Below are positions 1-9,032 of a DNA stretch of 21,019 nucleotides, in pieces. Made by a program: the position numbers and the translations under genes. The stretch is from Ophiothrix spiculata (taxonomy: Eukaryota; Echinodermata; Ophiuroidea; Amphilepidida; Ophiotrichidae), in the NCBI GenBank assembly GCA_000969725.1, contig JXSR01S022296.1. The stretch is one strand, 5' to 3'. The first letter of the stretch is position 1, and each line of letters opens with the position of its first letter. The notes beneath the pieces were generated by a model that worked only from the letters and a program-made list of their open reading frames with translations, was not told the DNA's origin and searched no databases.

Positions 1-232
1 TTGCGAAAAATGAAGATTTATTCATGAAAAATGAAAATGAATAACATTAATGCCAAGCCTAGGCTTAATGTCTTCAATACAAAATCAACATTAATGAGGA
101 AATGAATCTTCAAATTGAGTGGACTACAGACCTAAGTCTAAGCTCCTTTAAAGTCTGCCTCATATATTTTGTTAAAGGCACAGACTGAAAATAGAATTTT
201 GAATCAAGTATACTGTAGGTCCAATCCAAAAT
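1..232. other. No feature recognised
   Basis: AT-rich sequence with stops in all frames. The words around 33-95 (taatg, catta, gcctaggc) recur in both orientations, giving weak local self-complementarity, but I could not define a repeat boundary. Confidence 0.4.
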
Positions 233-270
233 TTTAGGGTTTGGGTTAGGGTTAGGGTATGTTTAGGGTT
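233..270 (+). repeat. Short interstitial telomere-like TTAGGG tract
   Basis: Six TTAGGG-type words lie within about 40 bases, some separated by degenerate units (gtttggg, gtatg). A looser G-rich GGGTCAT/GGGATGG stretch continues to about 330. TTAGGG is the telomere repeat of most animals other than arthropods and nematodes. The tract is too short and interrupted to be a telomere, so it is an interstitial tract or simple-sequence DNA. Confidence 0.7.
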
Positions 271-1075
271 AGGGTTGGGTCATGGTTGTTGATTTAGGGA
301 TGGGTCATTGTTAGTGAGTTAGGATCAGGTGATGTGTTCGGGTCACATTTTTGATGGGGCTTAAAGTATATTTTTTACAGCCCATCCCTACTCACAACCC
401 AATGTGTCGGACAAGTATATTGAACTGTATTGAATTAGCCTTTTTTTGAACAGGGGAGTGTATAGATATTGAATCAGATAGGCAATTTCAGTTATGATAA
501 AGATGGATTTGAAAAAAAACTGTCAACCAAGATACTGTTAACTATATCTTATAAGTCAGTATAACAAAATAACTATACCCTTTATTACATCTGTGTAGAC
601 GGTGAATAACGTCCTTAGATGAGATCGTGTAAGCAAGTTATTATCTCATTGTAAGATCCAATTACATGTTTTGAAATTATGTAATTTTACTGCTTGTTCT
701 TTTCACTGCTGATCATCTTGAGTCAAGCAATGGTAAATTTACCAAGAGAATAATAATTAGCATACTAATCCCTCCATAGGACCCTTGTCATTTCATTTGG
801 TGCCAGTGTGCATGAATCAGTAATTGATACAAAGTTAACGAGGGGCTACAATCATCAGATTTCCTGCCCTGGAGATTTCAGCTTCTTTATCTAAGCCAAA
901 ATGGGCAATAAATAGGGATATTGTTACAATGAACTTTATATGAAACACAAATAAATGGACAGTTTTTTCAAATTGTAGTCACTTAATTTAGTTTTACTGC
1001 CATGTTTATTTCATAGATTAAGCCAAATAAAAAAATAGTTTGTCTCAAAGCTGCTATGGGTTTTTGTAAAATTGG

Positions 1076-1414
1076 GTGATCTGGGGAAAAAATCTATGCG
1101 ATAATTTCTTTTATTTCAAGATGTTTAAATTTGCTAAAGTTGCTTTAGAAAATGAAACTTCTTATCTAAGTCAGAATTTTAAGAGAACATCTAGCATACA
1201 TACTCATCGGACTCGATCCAGAGATTCTAATTTCTTTGTTCCTTCAGTAAAGGGCATAGCTTCAACCTCCTTTTACTACAACACCATTCAGGATTGGAAT
1301 GCGCTGCCACCAAACATCAAACACATCCCAACTAAATATGCCTTCAAACAAAGTGTGAAAAAACATCTTGCTAATGTCACTTTGAACCAAGAAAGGGGAG
1401 AATTTACTGTCTAG
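1076..1414 (+). pseudogene. LINE ORF2 C-terminal fragment (end of reverse transcriptase ORF)
   Basis: A frame of 112 codons. The C-terminal part, after an internal Met at about 1121, has the pattern common to the end of CR1/L2/Jockey-type ORF2 proteins: an HTHRTRSRDSNFFVP segment (variants of HNTRSR..LFVP are widespread), an aromatic-rich stretch ending in DWNALPPNIK (family pattern WN.LP..I) and a final basic FKQSVKKHL helix. No catalytic YxDD motif is present because the polymerase core is truncated away. The GTG at 1076 is only the edge of the open frame. This is a dead remnant, not a host gene. Confidence 0.75.
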
Positions 1415-1707
1415 GCTTATTTTTGGTCCTTTCAACTGTTTTTTCTCCACTTTTTAATTTTATTTTATTTTCCTGCCTCTCATTCACGGCGTCTGCTTTC
1501 GTTTATTGGGACCCCATTGGAAATAAGCTTCCTTTTTCTGGTAGGCTTAATGGGTTATCCTGGTTTTGTCAGCTTTAAGTTGGTGTCAGTGTGTTCTCAT
1601 CCATCAGTGGTGTTGCAGCAGGTTCTGTAATTTCATGTGGTTTGTGTACATTTTTTCTATTGCTATATTTATGTTATTTTCTTGTTGACAATGCCAAATT
1701 AAAAAAA
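1076..1707 (+). mobile_element. 5'-truncated non-LTR retrotransposon (LINE), 3' end
   Basis: The segment holds the last part of a LINE ORF2 (stop at 1412-1414) followed by about 290 bases of untranslated tail. The tail contains the GGACCCCATTGGAAATAAGC block (1509-1528) and a later ggttatcctgg word, a combination I associate with the 3' tails of CR1/Jockey-type LINEs. It ends near an A-rich run at about 1700. The upstream reverse-transcriptase and endonuclease regions are missing, as usual for truncated copies. The 5' boundary is approximate because an in-frame TAA lies just upstream of 1076. No clear target-site duplication was found. Confidence 0.7.
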
Positions 1708-2052
1708 ACCTCATTGTTCTCAAAGTATTTATAAAATTATATTTCTTTAGACCAACATAAGAATATTCTTAAATCCTTGCAGCCCTGGTTACTGGTATTA
1801 ATGATAGTTACTGGGTGAAATTTGTGCTGTCCCTAACCAACTTCATGTGAGAATTCTCCCAGACTCTTATGTTTCTCATTTTACCATATCTGATAAACAC
1901 GTGAAATTAATTTGCACACATGTCTAAATAGTTTTCAGGAAGTATCTTTGTTTAGACTATACTTCAAGCCGCTATTATTAACACCATCCTATTTGTTCCT
2001 TCGATTCAGCTTATACTGCTTGATCTGCAGCCAGTATTTCCTTAACATGTTC
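1708..2052. other. No gene recognised; one weak exon-like patch
   Basis: AT-rich spacer. The only patch of note is 1793-1846, preceded by a pyrimidine-rich tract ending in gcag and followed by gtgaga. It is open for 18 codons (frame beginning LVTGINDSYW). It is too short to trust without transcript or homology support. Confidence 0.3.
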
Positions 2053-2218
2053 TTGATTTTTGGAAGTAACATAATAAGTGAATATTAATTTTCAGGATAA
2101 TCATGATTTTTTGGAAGTAACATTAATGAGTGAACATTAATTTTCACGATAAAATATAATTTTTGGAAGTAACATTCATAAGTGAACAATAGTTCTCAGG
2201 ATAAAACATGATTTTAAT
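2053..2218 (+). repeat. Minisatellite, about 51-bp unit, 3.2 copies
   Basis: The anchor GGAAGTAAC starts at 2062, 2113 and 2165, giving periods of 51 and 52. Each unit reads roughly: T-run, GGAAGTAACAT, TAAGTGAA, TTAATTTTCAGGATAA. Units differ by point changes (cacgata for caggata, cattcat for cataata), so the array is old. No open frame runs through it. Confidence 0.85.
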
Positions 2219-2404
2219 TCCCACTAGGGTTTTACCAGTAGGGATATAAATGTTTAATGTAACACGCAATATTAGCTATGTGCTACTATTTAGAAAGGCA
2301 TATTACATAGAATTGCTTAAACTAATCAAATTTGTAAAACCATTAATTTATCTATCCCCCTGGGCCCGTTAAGGAAGGTACTGTAATTGTTCAAAACATC
2401 CAAT

Positions 2405-2584
2405 TCAATAAGTGGAGTTGGGTTTAACCCAGCATTGTCTGATTTTAAGCCAAGGGAGTTTACTCACCATATGACTGGCAACATACCCGCATCCACAAAA
2501 AGTGTCAAAAAGGGTCTGATTTTCACCATTCGGCAGCATCAATTTCTTGGTGAAAAAGTGTATCCAATCCCAAACGATCACTCT
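2405..2584 (-). other. Unrecognised open frame of 59 codons, likely repeat-derived fragment
   Basis: On the minus strand the frame is open from an upstream TAA (2585-2587 on the plus strand) to a TGA at 2405-2407. It has no initiating ATG near its 5' end. The product includes TLFDTFCGCGYVASHM followed by VSKLPWLKIRQCW. A strong donor-like string (GTGAGTAA) lies inside it at the M/V junction, so either the frame reads through or an exon ends there. The composition (Cys, Trp, Gly) differs from the surrounding AT-rich noise. I do not recognise the family; a dispersed-repeat ORF is my first guess. The overlapping plus-strand frame 2387-2620 is judged a shadow. Confidence 0.25.
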
Positions 2585-2624
2585 TTAGGTTATCAAAACG
2601 ACACGTCTGATAATCTTTAGGGGT

Positions 2625-3090
2625 AAAACTCCACAATATGCAAGATATTTGCTAATTTTATCTTTCATGTTTTTTTCCTTTTTGGCTTTTTTCATATAAC
2701 TATTATTACATCATTTCACCCAGAATGTCAACTTACGTCATACCCTGGTTTTGTATTTTGACCAAAATCTGACAAGTCACACCATCTAGGGATGCAAAAT
2801 TACAATTTTATATGCCTTTTACTGTATCGTTGGTGTTTTATGCAATTTAGGTGTGGATTTGACTTTTTCCAATCCTATTCATATGGATGTGGATGCTAAT
2901 GGTTACCAGTTATGTGCTTAGTGATCCCCTTTGGATTCTAAGTCCAGATAACTCAAGAGCACTAAAAGCAATAAGCTGTTCTGATCTGCAACTTACGGTC
3001 TTTTTTCCCTGAAGTGCTCAGGTGAAATGATGGTTTCAAAATGATATTCACTGGTGATCATCCAATGAATTCTTCTTCTATGCAGAAAAT
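2625..3090. other. No gene recognised
   Basis: AT-rich spacer. At 2851 a T-rich tract ending in tttag is followed by 22 open codons (beginning VDLTFSNPIH, counted from 2853), but the boundary pair is weak and I do not call an exon. Confidence 0.3.
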
Positions 3091-3101
3091 GTGGGCGCGT
3101 G

Positions 3102-3112
3102 TGGTCTAGCGG
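3102..3112 (+). promoter_or_regulatory. Pol III A box of the SINE
   Basis: TGGTCTAGCGG matches the A-box consensus TGGCNNAGTGG except for C>T and T>C transitions. It sits at the D-arm position of the tRNA-like head. Confidence 0.65.
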
Positions 3113-3144
3113 ATCAGAGCAGGACTCATGATCGGAAGATTGTG

Positions 3145-3155
3145 AGTTCGAGCCC
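3145..3155 (+). promoter_or_regulatory. Pol III B box of the SINE
   Basis: AGTTCGAGCCC matches the B-box consensus GGTTCGANNCC with one change (first G to A). It is correctly placed in the T loop, about 32 bases after the A box. Confidence 0.75.
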
Positions 3156-3471
3156 CGCTAGTGCCAACATGTTGTGAATCTGGGCAAATCACTTTATCAC
3201 ACTTGCCTCGTCTACCTGAGCATATCGGGGAGCTGTTTAGGGGGGAATATCACAACGTAAGTGCTGATAGGTCTGCGCCTTTGATCATTGGCCTAGTTTA
3301 AATAAAATGGTTCTGACGATTCCCTTGTTACGGCGTAATAATAATGGCCAGCGCTAGAGGTAAGATTTCTGAAAATTCTCATAATATTGATGTTATGAAT
3401 CTTAAGTTCTTTACAATATGTCTTTAATATATGCTGATAAAGTTTATGTAGATGATCAATCCACTAGGTTT

Positions 3472-3768
3472 GGTCTCCATGCTGATATCCAGGCTTCCTG
3501 ACTGAAAAGAGCATTTTATGTGTCAATTCTGCTACCAAATTAATCTGTAATGGCTTTCCTGTTAGAAACTTGTAAAGGGACAAAATGCATTTATTTCAAG
3601 TGCCCATTGGGACAATCCTATCAGAAGGTTTATGTTATAGACTAGCAGTTAGAATACAGTTTCCTGAATATTATAGAGGACTAAAACTTACCAATTTTTC
3701 CACGGTTGTTTTACATTATTTAAGTTATCCTATAGTTTAGATGCAGGTCACACAGAATGTGAGTGATA
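3472..3768 (+). repeat. Direct repeat copy 1 (unclassified dispersed family)
   Basis: Shares a series of near-identical blocks with 4561-4830: CCATGCT, TTCCTGACT, the 32-base block ATTCTGCTACCAAATTAATC..TGTAATGGCTTTCC (3526-3559), CATTGGGACA, TCCTATCAGAAGG, TTTCCTGAATA and GGTCACACAGA. The copies are diverged by substitutions and small indels. A TIR element begins immediately at its 3' end. Confidence 0.8.
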
Positions 3769-4044
3769 GGGTCAGTCTATGCTCGGCTTCCAAACATAAT
3801 TTTTGCTACCAAATATTTGGTCGTGATGTCATCAAATACTTGCGATTGAATTGAAAAAATAGACCAGAAATAAACATTTTATGCTGATTAAATGACTGTA
3901 CCTTGATTCAAATCAACACATGTGCAATTTAGTGTTTTAACTCAGTGTTGAAGTTATTTTATTTGGAGTCAGTTGTCATTTTGACATCACAACCAAGTTT
4001 TTGGTAGGGAAAATTTTGTTTGGAGGCCGAGTATAGACTGACCC
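3769..4044. mobile_element. TIR element, 276 bp, non-autonomous (MITE-like)
   Basis: The left end GGGTCAGTCTATGCTCGGC is mirrored at the right end (reverse complement GGGTCAGTCTATACTCGGC). The inverted similarity continues inward for about 60 bases through TCCAAACA, CTACCAAA and GTGATGTCA, with about eight mismatches. The centre is AT-rich with no transposase frame. The ends begin GGG, as in several cut-and-paste families, but the flanks (gagtgata / accattag) show no convincing target duplication, so I do not assign a superfamily. Confidence 0.8.
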
Positions 4045-4560
4045 ACCATTAGCTCTTGTAACCTTTTGCTCTAATGATTGATGCCTTGCAAATATGACCT
4101 TGTGTCTCTCAGTCCTCGATATACGCTGCAGAAGTAGTGAAATAGTATTTAGGATAATTAGACCAACACGTGCAGTCAGGTTCCAAACAAATGTGGTGGG
4201 CATTTTTACCTAACGTTATGTCTATGGGAATAATTTATATTTTAGTTTCAGTTCTCTTGAATCCAAATTAAGCAAAAGTTAGCATTATCAAGGTAATCTG
4301 TTATAGAAAAGAGACTGATAATAGACCAGAAGGTCATCCTTGTCACTATTTTTTCAGTCTATGAACAAGTGAAAAGGTGATCTGATTTTTGTATATACAT
4401 ACCTTTATTGTTTTAATACATGATCAGTGGAACGACTATGGACATAATCGTTTGTTTGAAACCAGATCTCACGTGTTGAGCTAATTTTCATAAATATTAC
4501 GTCACTGCTTCCACAGCATATGTTCTGATATGGTCCATGTTAGAACATTTCATTGGCCAT
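4045..4560. other. No gene recognised
   Basis: Spacer between the TIR element and repeat copy 2. A stretch at 4113-4203 after the tract cttgtgtctctcag stays open for about 30 codons in one plus frame, but the minus strand is open there too and no donor is decisive. I see no supported gene. Confidence 0.3.
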
Positions 4561-4830
4561 GGTCGCCATGCTAAGATCCACATTTCCTGACTACACAGAG
4601 TACTAAACCATTTCAATTCTGCTACCAAATTAATCTGTAATGGCTTTCCTGTGGAACTTGTAAAGGCATACAAATGTCTTCATTTCATGATTCCATTGGG
4701 ACAGTCCTATCAGAAGGGTTTATGTTCAGAGTTGCATTTGTAGAAAAGCTGTTTCCTGAATAGTGCAGGGTTTATTTTAGGTGGCTTGAAGTTAGCCTAT
4801 GGCTTATAGGTCACACAGACTGTGACAGGG
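4561..4830 (+). repeat. Direct repeat copy 2 (unclassified dispersed family)
   Basis: Second copy of the sequence at 3472-3768, in the same orientation and about 1.1 kb downstream. Its 3' end (GGTCACACAGACTGTGACAGG) continues into a 42-codon open frame that carries a helix-turn-helix-like motif; see the next entry. Confidence 0.8.
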
Positions 4831-4938
4831 ATATTTGACATCAACAAAAGTACTGTTTGGAGAATTCTTGTCTTCTCCAATATTCTAATAGGAATGAATG
4901 AAATGATGCAGGGTTTTTGTTGCTTTTGTTGGTGGTAG
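4810..4938 (+). pseudogene. Possible transposase helix-turn-helix fragment
   Basis: A 42-codon frame opens directly after TAG (4807-4809) and ends at TAG (4936-4938). It contains TVTGIFDINKSTVWRIL. This resembles the helix-turn-helix pattern (G..F.IS.STV.RIL/V) seen near the N-terminus of PIF/Harbinger nucleases and in Tc1/mariner DNA-binding domains. The following residues show no DDE signature and no recognisable continuation. If real, it is a short decayed fragment and could give the identity of the repeat family that precedes it. A chance match is quite possible. Confidence 0.25.
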
Positions 4939-5147
4939 GATCTATGATTAAGCAAATTGTTTGCAATTTTGTGAGTTTGTTTTAGTTGTTATGGGCTTAC
5001 TGTATATTTGGCCTACAAAAGGTTGTCTAATAAGGCCTATTGTTTTTCTCATCACATAGAGTTTACTGACTTAGCTTTTATTATAACATCAAAAGCATAA
5101 AAACAAGATAATTTAAACAGATTTATTAAGTTTGTTGAATATCAATA

Positions 5148-5328
5148 AATTTCATGTTTCAGTTTAAGAAAAAAAACCAGTGAATTATTTGATTATAAAC
5201 TCACATTATATTTCGTCCTACTCGTCGGAGGACTTCATTAGACAAATGTTCCCCAGGAAAGTGGATCGGGTGACCAGAGTCCTGCGACAAATAATTCATT
5301 GGTTTTCTCAAGACTAAAACATGAAATT
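5148..5328. mobile_element. TIR/hairpin element, 181 bp (MITE-like)
   Basis: The two arms of about 42 bases are inverted copies: the left starts AATTTCATGTTTCAG and ends GAATTATTTG, the right is its reverse complement with a few substitutions and a small length change in the A-run. The centre (about 5190-5285) contains cgtcct..aggac (small inner hairpin) and ggatcgggtgaccag. No coding frame. Target duplication is not clear; CAAGATAATTT occurs on both sides (5104 and 5329) but the left copy is 33 bases away from the arm. Confidence 0.75.
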
Positions 5329-5639
5329 CAAGATAATTTGTGTCAGAAACCTCTTGTGTTGTAATTCACGAAATCAATCATCACTTGTTTTTTTGTATTC
5401 ACATTTGGCATAAGCTATAAATGTAGGCCTACACTAGGTGTGTCAAGTTTTAAGGAAATGACATTCCAATTATTGAGTATCATGAAACAATTCTGTTAAG
5501 ATCAACATGTAACACTATTAACTTGGCATACGACTGGATACATGATTGTGCACACATGTCCTTGCTTATAAACATAAAAAATAGTTGTAAATTGCATCAG
5601 ATTGTATAAGAATATGGTGAACAAATTTCAAATTTTCAG

Positions 5640-5726
5640 GGAGATTTGCCTCTTTCCACCACCAGAGCTCCTGTCCCTAGACCCAAGGAGGGTACTTACA
5701 TAGTCAACTATGTGCCTATTAACAGG
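5640..5726 (+). CDS. Candidate internal exon, unknown protein
   Basis: After the acceptor-like tract caaattttcag, 29 codons are open (GDLPLSTTRAPVPRPKEG then TYIVNYVPINR). They are followed by AACAGG|GTTAGA, a usable donor. The segment is visibly richer in G+C than its flanks, which is the main reason for calling it. Phase would be 0 on both sides. Read past the donor, the same frame ends at TAG 5751-5753, so a terminal exon is also possible. The +1 frame is also open with an ATG at 5615, so the frame choice is uncertain. I recognise no domain; the Pro/Thr/Arg-rich start suggests a linker. Confidence 0.25.
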
Positions 5727-5753
5727 GTTAGATTTTCATTAAAAAATCCCTAG

Positions 5754-6444
5754 AGATGGGTTCCATTTTTCTCTACCAAATCCATAAGAATTCATCACAT
5801 TTTGAAATTGGCAAGGTTACAGCCAAAATTGTGCAAAATCACTTTGCAAAAATCCCTTAAATATTGGTATCATTTATTGGAGAAAAAATTACCTGAGCCG
5901 CACACCCTCATGCAAACAAAAGTATCACCTGTGGCCCCAAACACTGAGAATTGCACGAAGATTGTTACCACTCTATACCCTGAAAGTGCTGAGAGTGTGG
6001 AGGATCCTAAATAAACAAGCTTCTGTACATAACCCATGTTATTTTTTTTTCAATCATAACATTCCTAGTACACTTTTTCCTGAAACACAAAGGAATGCAG
6101 TGATTGATTGATTGACTGATTTGTGGCATTGATAATGTCACAAAAGTATATAAGGATTAAGCATATCCTTACCAAATTGATGTTTTATATTCAGTATATT
6201 TCAGCTCTACCAAATAACAAGTCTATAAAATGTCTGAAATGGTATGATAGCGTGATCTGTGAATTCACAGCATTGACAAATGGAAGGAAGTGGAATACTT
6301 CCCTTTCTGATGAAGAAAAACATTTCTCACTATCTTGGCTTATCTTGGTGTCTTGTGATTAGAGTAAAGGGCCTATTTGGCTCCCTCCGGTTTTGAGCTT
6401 GATGTTTGTTGGTAACACCACAGAACCCCAGGGCGATTGCAAAG
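5754..6444. other. No supported gene; two AT-rich open frames judged spurious
   Basis: Open frames at 5802-6014 (70 codons) and 6123-6362 (79 codons) lack recognisable domains, splice context or a good start. A short tgat-type run (tgattgattgattgactgat) lies at about 6101-6120. Confidence 0.35.
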
Positions 6445-6835
6445 TAACGTTTGTGACCAGAAAAAAAATGAAAATTTCACTTTTAAATGACTATAGACCC
6501 TAGAATAAACATTATATCCACAAGTTTGTTGTTGATAATAGTGCTCACTGGTGATTTAGGTGTTCAAAAAATAAATTAATTGCCAAAATACTGAATAAAG
6601 TTCATGTAGCGTTCGGTAACGTTTGTGACATCGCACAGAAATGGGTTTTTGCTCCAAATGACTTCAAAGTAAAAATTCTCTGTTAGTGAAATTTTTTATC
6701 GTGCTTTTCACAGCTGATGGATAACATATTTACAAATATTACATAAAAGTAGTAGGAAGTTCTATCATCAGGATTTCTTTTAATGCAATGTTTTGTTTGG
6801 TAACGTTTTTAACATTTTGGTGTAACGTTTGTGAC
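6445..6835 (+). repeat. Dispersed 13-mer repeat TAACGTTTGTGAC
   Basis: The exact 13-mer occurs at 6445-6457, 6617-6629 and 6823-6835. A variant (TAACGTTTTTAACA) starts at 6801. Several are preceded by GG or GT. The flanks after the first two copies are weakly alike (a-rich, then aaatgac), hinting at a degenerate repeat unit of about 170-185 bases. No gene or TIR explains them. Confidence 0.7.
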
Positions 6836-7559
6836 ATTTTTGAATCAAAACATGTGCTCATTCATGCATGGATAGAAATTTTTTACAATTTCTGATTAGA
6901 AAATACTTTTCACGTATCAAGTAACAAACGTATGACTGAAAAGCCTGCTTATGTGGTCGAATAAAAAAGCTGATTTTTTGCTTGAAGTCAAAAATAGTTT
7001 CATTTTCATTGGAATGAGCCCCATTACAATTGTTTGACATAGGCTGCAGGTTTTCATTTTGTAATCAGGTGTCCAATCAGGTGAAAAGGTTCAAAGAGAA
7101 AAAAGTTCCAATGTAGGAGTAATAGCATTCTTGTGGTTGTAGGTTTCAAGGTCAGGAAACCTGGAAAGCAAGGTACAAGCAGGGAGGTTCAAAGTCCAGC
7201 CATACCTAGGCATCTATCTCATCAGTATTCAACCTTAGTATCTTGTATATTCATATGACTCAATTGAACTCAAACTATAAAATTTGTTGCATAATAAACA
7301 AATAGGACAAAATGAATATAATACAAATTCTTAGTATCAGTGATTTGTATCTATGTCTGGGTACCTTATTTCCTTCTGAAATGAATGTTTCTGTAACTTC
7401 TGTGCAATATCAATGATATAACTTATAAATGACTTTATTTCAAACATTTGACTCAAAGTGAGTCCTGTCTTGAAACTTTAGATTTCCTTTCTGCAAAATT
7501 ATTGGAAAGGTAGGTCAGACAACCTGTCATTCATGTTCTTGAAGGTATGGTTATTTTCC
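6836..7559. other. No gene recognised
   Basis: AT-rich spacer. A 30-base segment at 7142-7171 is bounded by ttgtggttgtag and gtacaagc and is somewhat G-rich, but it is too short to call a microexon. Confidence 0.3.

Positions 7560-7588
<29 letters not shown>
7560..7588 (+). repeat. Poly-A run of 29 A
   Basis: An uninterrupted A-run follows ttattttcc. It could be the tail of an old retroposed sequence, but nothing upstream looks like a SINE, a LINE or an mRNA with a polyadenylation signal, so a simple slippage tract is as likely. It creates the poly-lysine part of a spurious frame. Confidence 0.9.
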
Positions 7589-7590
<2 letters not shown>

Positions 7591-8312
7591 CACACAAATT
7601 GTTAGAAATAGTTAGTTGCATTTATCATAACTTTTGTATAAAAATTTTGAAAATTTACTTGGAAAGTTGGAAACATTCAAACCCTAAGGTTTGTATGCAC
7701 AAAAGAGGTTTAAGAGTTAGACCAAGCTTAAAGTTAAGACATGGTTTAAGTGGAATTTTGAATCAAGGCTAAATATACTTTCCTCAACCAATATTGTCAT
7801 ATTTTGTGTTTTTTGTAAGATTTGTAATTGAATCATTTATATTGAAAACTGTTCTAGTTCAAAAATGCTACAAAATGTCTTTTTATGGCAGTAGTAATTT
7901 TGACTAACTCTTAAACTCTTTAGTGTGTATGGGCCTTTAACTTCACATCGCAATCCAATGTCCTGCTCAATCATACCCAACCTGTTTTATATATATTACA
8001 TTTTTCTTGTGTATGTTTTTGTTGGATTTATGCCAGCTAGAGTTGATGAGAACAATTTTGGAGCCTAGTAAGAATCAAATAAGTAAAGTTGCTGTCCCAT
8101 TCAAAGAAGTCAAAAGTTTTTAGCCACTTAGGTAAAATAAGTGATCTTACTTTATTGATGAAAAATACTTTGTTTTGTCTGAATTGTCATGGATGACAAT
8201 GATATGTTTTGATCTTTGTGCAATGAAAGAATAACTGCAGCCCAACCTAAGAACAAAAAAAAAATAAAACCAAAAACTAAAGTATATGCAATTTTTTGAG
8301 TCAATCATGTGA
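7589..8312. other. No gene recognised
   Basis: AT-rich sequence with frequent stops in all frames and no inverted or direct repeats that I could define. Confidence 0.35.
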
Positions 8313-8940
8313 GTCTACTGTGACAGCCATGTAGCTGCCCCATGAAATTAGTAGTTCTGTTTCTGTCAAAATTAATTGTCACAATTCAGGAAATGAATAA
8401 ATTGACAAGATGGGGTTGTTATTAGGCCACCGTCCTTGTGCTTGTACGTGTCAACTAATTGGTACAATGACAGCAAATCAGATGTGTTGAGGAATTTCCC
8501 ACTTTAAATTGAACAAGAATTACTTGTTTGTTTATTGATTTAGTTCTGGTTTAGTCAGGGAAGTTAAGAAGGGGAATTGTTACTCTTTTTTGACCAGTGT
8601 GGTATTGCTATTGGAATTGATGTCATATTGTTGTCATTAAGAGATGGTGAGTTATTGTGTCTCTGGTGGATATTTTCAGGTAACAAAGTCTATGAAAGAC
8701 AACTAAATGTTGAACTTAGTCAACTCACGATAGGTGTAGTTGGAAAAGCATACACACATTGAAATACATTGCATATGCTGCTTATGTATCTTACCAAAAT
8801 GTTTGTCCTCTGATCATACCAAGAGAAGTTTTTAGACATAATATCTCAGTCTAATTTGCGATGAAAAATGGCAGTGAGTACACCAATTTCTGTTCATAAC
8901 TACTTGTTAGTGTGATTTAGAGCAAATTTACACAATTGGC
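8313..8940 (+). repeat. Local segmental duplication, copy 1
   Basis: The first 370 bases match 9033-9395 closely, including AATTAATTGTCACAATTCAG, GAAATGAATAAATTGACAAG and TTGTTACTCTTTTTTGACCA. Beyond the shared ttttcaggta the copies diverge but stay alignable in patches: GAAAGACAACT, CATTG, AATATCT, ACACCAATTT and TGATTTAGA. The small frame at 8577-8762 is not conserved in copy 2, which argues against coding. Confidence 0.85.
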
Positions 8941-9032
8941 CCATATCACGTCATGACATGTTGTTAACAGCTTTTAGCCCAAATTCTGTTTTTCATAGAA
9001 AGTTTTTTGTTCAATATTTTAATAATCTTTAG

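Larger units (their letters stand above)
3094..3346 (+). mobile_element. tRNA-derived SINE
   Basis: The head, 3094-3165, folds like a tRNA: acceptor GGCGC pairs with GTGCC; the T arm GTGAG-TTCGAGC-CCCGC has 4 of 5 pairs; the variable loop is 5 nt. The anticodon region reads CTCATGA, so a CAT (Met-like) origin is plausible, although that stem is decayed. Downstream is an unrelated body (about 3170-3330) with TGGGCAAATCACTTTATCAC and ACTTGCCTCG, matching the common invertebrate SINE body pattern TGGGCAAGGCACTTTA...CTTGCCTC. A short taataataat tail at 3336-3345 closes it. The extra body and tail separate it from a real tRNA gene. The flanking target duplication is unclear. Confidence 0.85.

Noticed and set aside
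1262..1450. Minus-strand frame across the LINE tail
   Set aside because: Shadow of the LINE ORF2 fragment on the plus strand.
3094..3165. Functional tRNA gene
   Set aside because: The anticodon and D stems are badly mispaired, and the sequence continues directly into a SINE-type body and tail.
7533..7772. 79-codon frame with poly-lysine
   Set aside because: Created by the 29-A run; the rest has no coding features.
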